This document shows, in pieces, positions 57,657 to 64,000 of a DNA stretch of 64,000 bases. The stretch is from Pseudomonas helleri (GTDB lineage: Bacteria > Pseudomonadota > Gammaproteobacteria > Pseudomonadales > Pseudomonadaceae). Within the stretch, counting starts at the first letter, position 1; every line of letters starts with the position of its first letter. The notes below the pieces were generated by a model. The model made no database searches. It saw only the letters and a list, made by a program, of their open reading frames with translations, and was not told where the DNA came from. The DNA lies in the NCBI RefSeq assembly GCF_001043025.1, contig NZ_JYLD01000005.1:248001-312000 (forward strand), read 5' to 3'. The position numbers and the translations under genes are program-made.

Positions 57657-58432
57657 CCGAATGGGCGCTTGAACCAGCGATTGAGGGCAATGGCCGTGTA
57701 GCACTGGTGACCGGTGCTGCACGCGGCATTGGTCTGGGGATTGCGGCGTGGTTGATCAGTGAAGGTTGGCAAGTGGTGCTGACCGACATTGATCGTGCGC
57801 GTGGCTCAAAAGTGGTCAAGGCGCTGGGTGACAGCGCCTGGTTCGTGGCCATGGACGTGTCGGTCGAGGCCGACGTGATTCAGTGTGTGGCCCAAGTGTT
57901 GGGGCAGTTCGGGCGTCTGGATGCGCTGGTATCGAACGCTGCGATTGCCGATCCGCACAACATGACCCTTGAAAGCCTCGATCTGGATCACTGGAACCGC
58001 GTACTGGCCGTCAACCTCACCGGGCCGATGCTGTTGGCCAAGCACTGTGCGCCTTATTTGCGCGCGCATTGCGGTTCGATCGTCAACCTGGCGTCCACCC
58101 GCGCCCGCCAGTCAGAGCCAGACACCGAGGCTTACGTGGCGAGCAAGGGCGGGTTGCTGGCGTTGACCCATGCGCTGGCCATCAGCCTTGGGCCGGAGAT
58201 CCGCGTCAATGCTGTCAGCCCCGGCTGGATCGACGCACGTGACCCTTCTGTGCGCCGCGCAGAGCCGTTAACCGACGCCGATCACGCGCAACACCCGACT
58301 GGCCGGGTAGGGACCGTTGAAGACGTGGCGGCGATGGTCGCCTGGTTGCTGTCGCGCAATGCCGGTTTTGTCACCGGGCAGGAGTTTGTCGTGGACGGTG
58401 GCATGAGCAAGAAAATGGTTTATGACGAGTAA
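57653..58432 (+). CDS. SDR-family oxidoreductase coupled to metZ
   Basis: 259 residues. GTG start overlapping the metZ stop (GTGA). [11 protein letters not shown] binds the nucleotide and the catalytic region reads [22 protein letters not shown] (Ser, Tyr and Lys). D in LTDIDRARG suggests NAD rather than NADP. The coupling to metZ and the same order in other pseudomonads (recalled PA3107-PA3106) suggest a linked role, but the substrate is unknown. Confidence 0.87.
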   Translation: MTEWALEPAIEGNGRVALVTGAARGIGLGIAAWLISEGWQVVLTDIDRARGSKVVKALGDSAWFVAMDVSVEADVIQCVAQVLGQFGRLDALVSNAAIADPHNMTLESLDLDHWNRVLAVNLTGPMLLAKHCAPYLRAHCGSIVNLASTRARQSEPDTEAYVASKGGLLALTHALAISLGPEIRVNAVSPGWIDARDPSVRRAEPLTDADHAQHPTGRVGTVEDVAAMVAWLLSRNAGFVTGQEFVVDGGMSKKMVYDE

Positions 58433-58435
58433 CTG

Positions 58436-58469
58436 AGTTTTTTTGCTTTTTTTGAAAAAAACTCAACCT
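58436..58469. terminator. bidirectional AT-rich hairpin
   Basis: TGAGTTTTTTT and AAAAAAACTCA face each other around GCTTTTTTTG, right after the SDR stop codon. It probably ends the metZ transcript before the tRNA genes. Confidence 0.6.
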
Positions 58470-58524
58470 TGTCCTTGACTTAGCTTCAATACCTGCGTAA
58501 ATTTCGCGGCCTCAACGAAGCAAA

Positions 58525-58600
58525 GGGTGATTAGCTCAGCTGGGAGAGCATCTGCCTTACAAGCAGAGGGTCGGCGGTTCGATCCCGTCATCACCCACCA
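58525..58600 (+). tRNA. tRNA-Val (anticodon TAC)
   Basis: 76 bases with encoded CCA. Acceptor GGGTGAT / ATCACCC pairs, D-arm AGCTCAGCTGGGAGAGC, anticodon stem CTGCC-TTACAAG-GGCAG type loop with TAC, T-arm GGTTCGATCC. Confidence 0.96.
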
Positions 58601-58655
58601 CTTCTTGAGTTTCTCGAAAGAGAAGGTCGCTTTTAACGAAGCAACCAACCGACGC

Positions 58656-58732
58656 GCAGCGGTAGTTCAGTCGGTTAGAATACCGGCCTGTCACGCCGGG
58701 GGTCGCGGGTTCGAGTCCCGTCCGCTGCGCCA
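58656..58732 (+). tRNA. tRNA-Asp (anticodon GTC), first copy
   Basis: 77 bases with encoded CCA. Acceptor GCAGCGG / CCGCTGC, anticodon loop CTGTCAC with GTC, T-arm GGGTTCGAGTCCC. Confidence 0.97.
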
Positions 58733-58833
58733 TATTTGTACAAGTCAGGTTAGCCTGGCTTGCGATTGAAAAGCACCGAAGCTTCTCGATCAACGGTTTT
58801 AAAGATTCAAACGGACGCAAGTCCGAGCGATAC

Positions 58834-58910
58834 GCAGCGGTAGTTCAGTCGGTTAGAATACCGGCCTGTCACGCCGGGGGTCGCGGGTTCGAGTCCCGTC
58901 CGCTGCGCCA
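58834..58910 (+). tRNA. tRNA-Asp (anticodon GTC), second copy
   Basis: Identical in sequence to the copy at 58656, 101 bases further on. The two follow tRNA-Val in one likely transcript. Confidence 0.97.
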
Positions 58911-58950
58911 TATTTGCTTCAGAGCCCTTGAACTCTCTGAAGCTACAAAG

Positions 58951-58977
58951 AAAGCGACCTTAGGGTCGCTTTTTTTG
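58951..58977 (+). terminator. Rho-independent terminator of the tRNA cluster
   Basis: AAAGCGACC / GGTCGCTTTTTTT stem about 40 bases after the last tRNA. Confidence 0.88.
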
Positions 58978-59092
58978 TGCCTGCGATTCCTTCGCGACTG
59001 TACCTCGTCAGCGGCGACACGCAATCAAATCGCACGCGAAAAACGCGATCTGATGCACAATACGCCCCGTACCGTTTTCTTCAGGATCGTTA

Positions 59093-60076
59093 ATGCCCAT
59101 GTCCTTCTCCTTGCGTACCGCGGTAGTTGCCTTGTGTCTGGCCGGCCTCGCAGGTTGTTCATCGAATAAGCCGACGATTTACGATCATGAAAGCTTCGAT
59201 GATTCAGGCACGTTCTCGCGCAATTACCCGGTGAGTGACAAGGTCTCTTGCGAAGCCGCGCGCCGGGCATTGCTGAGTCAGGGCTACATCATCACCAGCA
59301 ACGATCCGAAAATGATCAGCGGCCACAAGAGCTTCCAGCAAAGTGGCGAAAGCCATCTGGAAATCAGCTTTAACGTGGTGTGTGCCGACGATGGTGGCTC
59401 GGCGCACCACGCGACCATGTTCGCCAACGCCTTGCTCGACCGTTACGCGCTGAAAAAGGTGAATAACTCGGCCAGCCTCGGGGTGGGTGTGCTGGGGTCT
59501 GTGTCGATGCCGATCGGCTCGTCCGACGACTCAATGGTCAAGGTGGCCAGTGAAACCGTGTCGTCCCCGGATTTCTATGACCGCTATTTCTCGTTGGTTG
59601 AAGCGTTCTTGCCCAAGGATGCGAAAAAAGTGACACCAACCGATGACAAGCCCAAGGCTGAGCTGGGTGTGCCTGAAGCCGCTGTAAAGCCTCAGGCTGT
59701 GCCAGTAGCACCTGTGGCGCCGGTAGTGGCTCCGACAGCTCCTGCAACGCCTGCCACGCCTGCGGCCCTTGAGCCTGCGCCAACACCCGCTGTTGAGCCT
59801 GCAGTAGAAGCCACAAGCTTCAAGCCCGTAGCGCCGCCTGCAGACTTGCAGCCGATCGTGCCGATTGAAACGCCAGTCACTCCGGCGCCTGTGGCTCCAA
59901 TAACGCCTGCGGCCCCGGCGGCGGTAACTCCGCCAGCCGCCGAGAAATCTGTTGAAACACCTTCAGAGAAAACCACAGAACCGGCTGCCCCGGCGCCAAC
60001 GTCCCCCGTCACGCCGCCAGCCGAGTCGCCAAAGCCTGCTGTACCCGCCGTGCTAGAGCCTGCGTCGGCACAATAA
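59093..60076 (+). CDS. DUF2242 lipoprotein with Pro/Ala-rich tail
   Basis: 327 residues. A lipoprotein signal with lipobox LAGC (about 19-22) precedes the DUF2242 domain (about 25-180, YDHESFDDSGTFSRNYPVSD, VCADDGGSAHHATMFANAL). Function of the family is unknown. From about residue 190 the protein turns into a long Pro/Ala/Val-rich tail with many PVAP/TPA repeats, which may span the periplasm. An internal ATG at 59099 is a possible alternative start. Confidence 0.82.
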   Translation: MPMSFSLRTAVVALCLAGLAGCSSNKPTIYDHESFDDSGTFSRNYPVSDKVSCEAARRALLSQGYIITSNDPKMISGHKSFQQSGESHLEISFNVVCADDGGSAHHATMFANALLDRYALKKVNNSASLGVGVLGSVSMPIGSSDDSMVKVASETVSSPDFYDRYFSLVEAFLPKDAKKVTPTDDKPKAELGVPEAAVKPQAVPVAPVAPVVAPTAPATPATPAALEPAPTPAVEPAVEATSFKPVAPPADLQPIVPIETPVTPAPVAPITPAAPAAVTPPAAEKSVETPSEKTTEPAAPAPTSPVTPPAESPKPAVPAVLEPASAQ

Positions 60077-60229
60077 AGGCTTGTGCTAAATTTCAGAGGT
60101 CTGCTACGTTTAAAGTCAGTGCTGGACAGGCCCGCGAAGGTGTCATTTAACCTTCATGCGCGCGCCTTAAGCTCAACCAGCGCCACTCAGGCATGACTTG
60201 AACCAATAGGCTTTTAAGAGGATGCACCC

Positions 60230-60316
60230 ATGGACGACTATCAAGAAGAACTGCTCGAGTATCAGGCTTCGGAGCTGGACTCCCCAGAGTCTGCTGACGA
60301 CGCGACTGAGCTTTGA
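60230..60316 (+). CDS. 28-residue acidic ORF
   Basis: MDDYQEELLEYQASELDSPE followed by eight residues, with AAGAGG nine bases before the ATG. The peptide is very acidic and soluble. I have an impression that similar short proteins occur in other pseudomonads at this position, but this is memory, not a search. Too short for most gene callers. It lies between the DUF2242 gene and the convergent AraC gene. Confidence 0.5.
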   Translation: MDDYQEELLEYQASELDSPESADDATEL

Positions 60317-60317
60317 A

Positions 60318-61358
60318 TCAGGCCAATTGACGCTGGCGACGACGGAACTCTCCTGGAGTCTCCGCGTTCCAGCGCTTAAAGGCCCTCTGAAACGCCTCGG
60401 CTGAGGCAAACCCCAACAAATAGGCAATCTCGCCAAAGGCCAGTTCCGTGTCACGGATATAGGTCATGGCCAGATCTCGCCGCGTGTCATTCAAAATCGC
60501 GCGAAATTGCGTGCCTTCTTCTGCCAGCTTGCGACGTAAGGTCCAGGTCGGTAGCTTCAAACGTGCTGCCACTTCTTCCAGGTCCGGTTCCCGGCCCCCA
60601 TTGAGCAAAGGCCCCAACAGTTGTGTGATGCGTTCGCGCAGGCTGCGGGTGCGGGTCAGTTGTTCCAGTTCGCGCTCACACACCTGCAGCAGGCTTGCCC
60701 AGGTGCTCGGGCAGTGCACGGGGTTGCGCAGATCCAGGGTCGCGTGGCTCAGGCGGATCTGATTGGTCTCGGCACGAAAGTTCACTGTTGCCTCGCTCAA
60801 TGAGCGGTAGTGCTCGGCGTATTCCGGCTCGCTGAACTCAATATCAACCTGCTCGCAGCACAAAGCTTGATTGGCCACCGACGACAACTGTTGCAGCCAG
60901 CCCGCGATGATCGAGTCCACCACAAAGCGGTTGTAGGCGTTATACGGGCTGATGGAGTAAAACCGTAGCCAGGCGCCCTGAGCATCTTCGTGCAAGCTCG
61001 ACTGGCCGCGATAGTTGGAGCCGTACAACGGTTCAAAACGGGTGAGGGTACGGGCTGCTTCACGCACCGTCGGGGCCTGAGCCGCAGTGACCCCGGCCAG
61101 CCCGGCCTGAGGTAAGCGGCTCAATTGGCCCATGCGCAAGCCCAGTGCCGGGTCGCCGGTGAGTGCGATCGCGGCATGCCCCAGGCGCATGTAACGCGGG
61201 ATCGACAAGCGCGCCGAAGGCTGCGCCAGTCGGGCCGGGTCGAGCCCGTATTGATCCAGCAGCGGCTGCGGGTCATGGCCGTGGCTGCGAATGGCCTCGG
61301 CCATGGAATCGACAAAACCGACAGAAAGGTCACCCAAACGCATCGGCAGCGGTTTCAT
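60318..61358 (-). CDS. AraC-family regulator
   Basis: 346 residues. An N-terminal arabinose-binding-like domain of the OruR/ToxR type (about 20-205) is joined to a C-terminal double helix-turn-helix (about 250-345; ARLKLPTWTLRRKLAEEGTQF and EIAYLLGFASAEAFQRAFKRW). In P. aeruginosa an equivalent gene lies beside fadH1 (recalled as PA3094), so fatty-acid or dienoyl-CoA metabolism is a plausible target. It abuts the nitrilase-like gene by 4 bases. Confidence 0.87.
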   Translation of the reverse strand: MKPLPMRLGDLSVGFVDSMAEAIRSHGHDPQPLLDQYGLDPARLAQPSARLSIPRYMRLGHAAIALTGDPALGLRMGQLSRLPQAGLAGVTAAQAPTVREAARTLTRFEPLYGSNYRGQSSLHEDAQGAWLRFYSISPYNAYNRFVVDSIIAGWLQQLSSVANQALCCEQVDIEFSEPEYAEHYRSLSEATVNFRAETNQIRLSHATLDLRNPVHCPSTWASLLQVCERELEQLTRTRSLRERITQLLGPLLNGGREPDLEEVAARLKLPTWTLRRKLAEEGTQFRAILNDTRRDLAMTYIRDTELAFGEIAYLLGFASAEAFQRAFKRWNAETPGEFRRRQRQLA

Positions 61359-61362
61359 GGTC

Positions 61363-62493
61363 TTACAGCCACACGTTCAACAAGCGGGCACCATCGCCGG
61401 TGTTATTGGCGCTGGTCTGACCCTCGCGGCTGATAAAACCGTGCCCGGAGCTGCGTTTGTCCCAGAACTTGCCGCGCAGAAACACCGTAACGCCTGCTTC
61501 GGCCGTGCTGCTGGGTACGCTGCTGATCAGCGTCAGGCGGTGCCAGGCTTCACCTTCGGACACTTCGCCGGGCTTGAGGCTGACCTCGCTGGGGGTCAAC
61601 ACACTTTTGTAGCCGCCCCAGGGTTGTTCCCACGTGTTTTTACCCATGATGAACGCCGGCACGGCGATCATTTGCGCGCCGTGCTCGTTCAGGGTTCGGT
61701 AATGCTCGGGGTACCAGCTGTCACTGCCGATCAAAATGCCCAGGCGCCCGGCGGGGGTGTCGACCACATTCAACTGATGATCGGGGCTTGGCTGGATATA
61801 GCTCTGCTCTTCGTAGGTCGGCAGCAACTGACGCTGCGGTGTGCCCAGCGGCGCGCCATCACGGCCAAACACCACGCTGCTGTTGTACAGCGGGCCATTG
61901 CCCGGTACCAGCTTGCCGTCCTCAATGCGCGGGTCGGGCAGGGCGATGCTGCCAGCCACCAGCGTCACGCCAAATTCTTTGGCCAGGCCGCCAAACAGGC
62001 TCTGGTAATCGCGCGCCATCGAACGGGCCTTCATGCGCAGATGCGCATCGTTGGTCCGGCTGTCGCCATCTGCGCGCAGCCAGGCATTGGCAAAGGCCAA
62101 CGGGTGGCTGAGCACCAGCATGTGCATGGCTTCATTCAAATTGGCAGCCTGGTACAGCTCGTTCTTCTCACCCTCAAACACCAGCCAACTGCCGATGTGC
62201 TCAGGCAGCACCACCACGGTTTTATCGTTGAGCAGCCCGTCATTGCGTGCGCTGTTCAAGTACGCGGCGAGCTTCAAGCGCACCAGGTCCAGGCTTTGAA
62301 AGTCGCGCGGTGACAGGTCGGGCTCGATGCCCAGCAGATTGCCACGGCCCTGATCAACGCCCTCGTTGATGGCCAGCTCCACCCGCAGATCAGACAAGTA
62401 ATGACTGGCCGGGCGCTGTCCGGTCCAGTATCCGTAGCCTGCGCCAGCGGCGACCAGGGCGGTCAATAAGGTACAAGTAAATAATTTACGCAT
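61363..62493 (-). CDS. nitrilase-fold protein lacking catalytic Cys and Lys
   Basis: 376 residues, N-terminal signal anchor (about 5-25) and carbon-nitrogen hydrolase fold. The family needs Glu-Lys-Cys. The Glu is present (VVVLPEHIG, about residue 97), but the place of the Lys-x-His-Leu motif reads QRQLLPTYEE and the usual Ile-Cys-x-Asp reads LIGSDSWYPE, so both Lys and Cys are replaced. The protein is therefore probably a non-catalytic relative exported to the periplasm. It is transcribed upstream of the AraC gene with a 4-base gap and is divergent from fadH. Confidence 0.75.
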   Translation of the reverse strand: MRKLFTCTLLTALVAAGAGYGYWTGQRPASHYLSDLRVELAINEGVDQGRGNLLGIEPDLSPRDFQSLDLVRLKLAAYLNSARNDGLLNDKTVVVLPEHIGSWLVFEGEKNELYQAANLNEAMHMLVLSHPLAFANAWLRADGDSRTNDAHLRMKARSMARDYQSLFGGLAKEFGVTLVAGSIALPDPRIEDGKLVPGNGPLYNSSVVFGRDGAPLGTPQRQLLPTYEEQSYIQPSPDHQLNVVDTPAGRLGILIGSDSWYPEHYRTLNEHGAQMIAVPAFIMGKNTWEQPWGGYKSVLTPSEVSLKPGEVSEGEAWHRLTLISSVPSSTAEAGVTVFLRGKFWDKRSSGHGFISREGQTSANNTGDGARLLNVWL

Positions 62494-62608
62494 GAGAACG
62501 AAAGCGGTAACCGTGTGCAGAATTCGTCGACTAGGGTAGGTCGCTCAGCCCGGCTTGCCAAGGGGGGCTGCTCATTAAGGTTAGGAGTTTGTCATTTTGG
62601 GTCATTGA

Positions 62609-64000
<1,392 letters not shown>

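Noticed and set aside
58463..58820. Minus-strand ORFs over the tRNA genes (for example MTGSNRRPSACKADALPAEL and MAQRTGLEPATPGVTGRYSNRLNYR)
   Set aside because: These are the antisense of tRNA-Val and tRNA-Asp. Such translations are a known annotation artefact.
58656..58910. Two tRNA-Asp copies as attachment sites of an integrated island
   Set aside because: Only about 100 bases lie between them and no integrase gene is in the window; plain gene duplication explains it.

Overview
The window looks like a chromosomal segment of a Pseudomonas of the P. fluorescens lineage. The basis is GC-rich coding, the gene order from leuC to the tRNA cluster (leuC-leuD-leuB-asd-usg-fimV-truA-trpF-accD-folC-SPOR-cvpA-purF-metZ, remembered as conserved in P. 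aeruginosa), a MuxABC-OpmB efflux operon, pyoverdine genes and many Pseudomonas-type REP/REPIN palindromes. Species cannot be fixed by reading; the reduced pyoverdine locus would fit a non-fluorescent group such as P. fragi, but that is inference.

Layout. 1-3.2 kb: end of a DUF2931 gene (T6SS-associated family), transaldolase, a DUF3313 lipoprotein and thiol peroxidase. 3.2-12.3 kb: four-gene tripartite RND efflux operon muxA-muxB-muxC-opmB. 12.3-12.8 kb: tandem 125-bp array built from REP-type sequence. 12.8-19.8 kb: small accessory genes (membrane diguanylate cyclase, HPP protein, zinc-finger-less DksA, DUF2235 T6SS-lipase-like protein, several small hypotheticals). 19.8-25.4 kb: MFS exporter with divergent LysR regulator, MHYT-GGDEF-EAL protein, SDR enzyme. 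25.4-36.6 kb: iron region with an internally deleted FecR-type anti-sigma gene, an AGE-family epimerase, a LysR gene, then fpvA, pvdE, pvdO and pvdM in the usual pyoverdine order but without pvdN, pvdP or any peptide synthetase; two sequences fit the PvdS iron-starvation promoter exactly. A pirin gene closes this region. 36.7-40.9 kb: five-PAS GGDEF-EAL protein and a LysR gene divergent from leuC. 41-58.4 kb: housekeeping block for leucine, aspartate-family amino acids, FimV, tRNA modification, tryptophan, fatty acid, folate, purine and methionine synthesis. 58.5-59 kb: tRNA-Val and two tRNA-Asp. 59-64 kb: DUF2242 lipoprotein, a 28-residue ORF, AraC regulator, a nitrilase-fold protein lacking its catalytic Cys and Lys, and the start of 2,4-dienoyl-CoA reductase fadH.

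Themes. Three proteins act on cyclic-di-GMP (12.8, 22.5 and 36.7 kb). The pvd segment is the most unusual part: tailoring/export genes and their promoters look intact, while the synthetase genes, two maturation genes and a full signalling pair are absent from this stretch. Whether this is a dispersed pathway or a decaying one cannot be decided from the window. No prophage, IS element, CRISPR array, rRNA or replication origin was seen.
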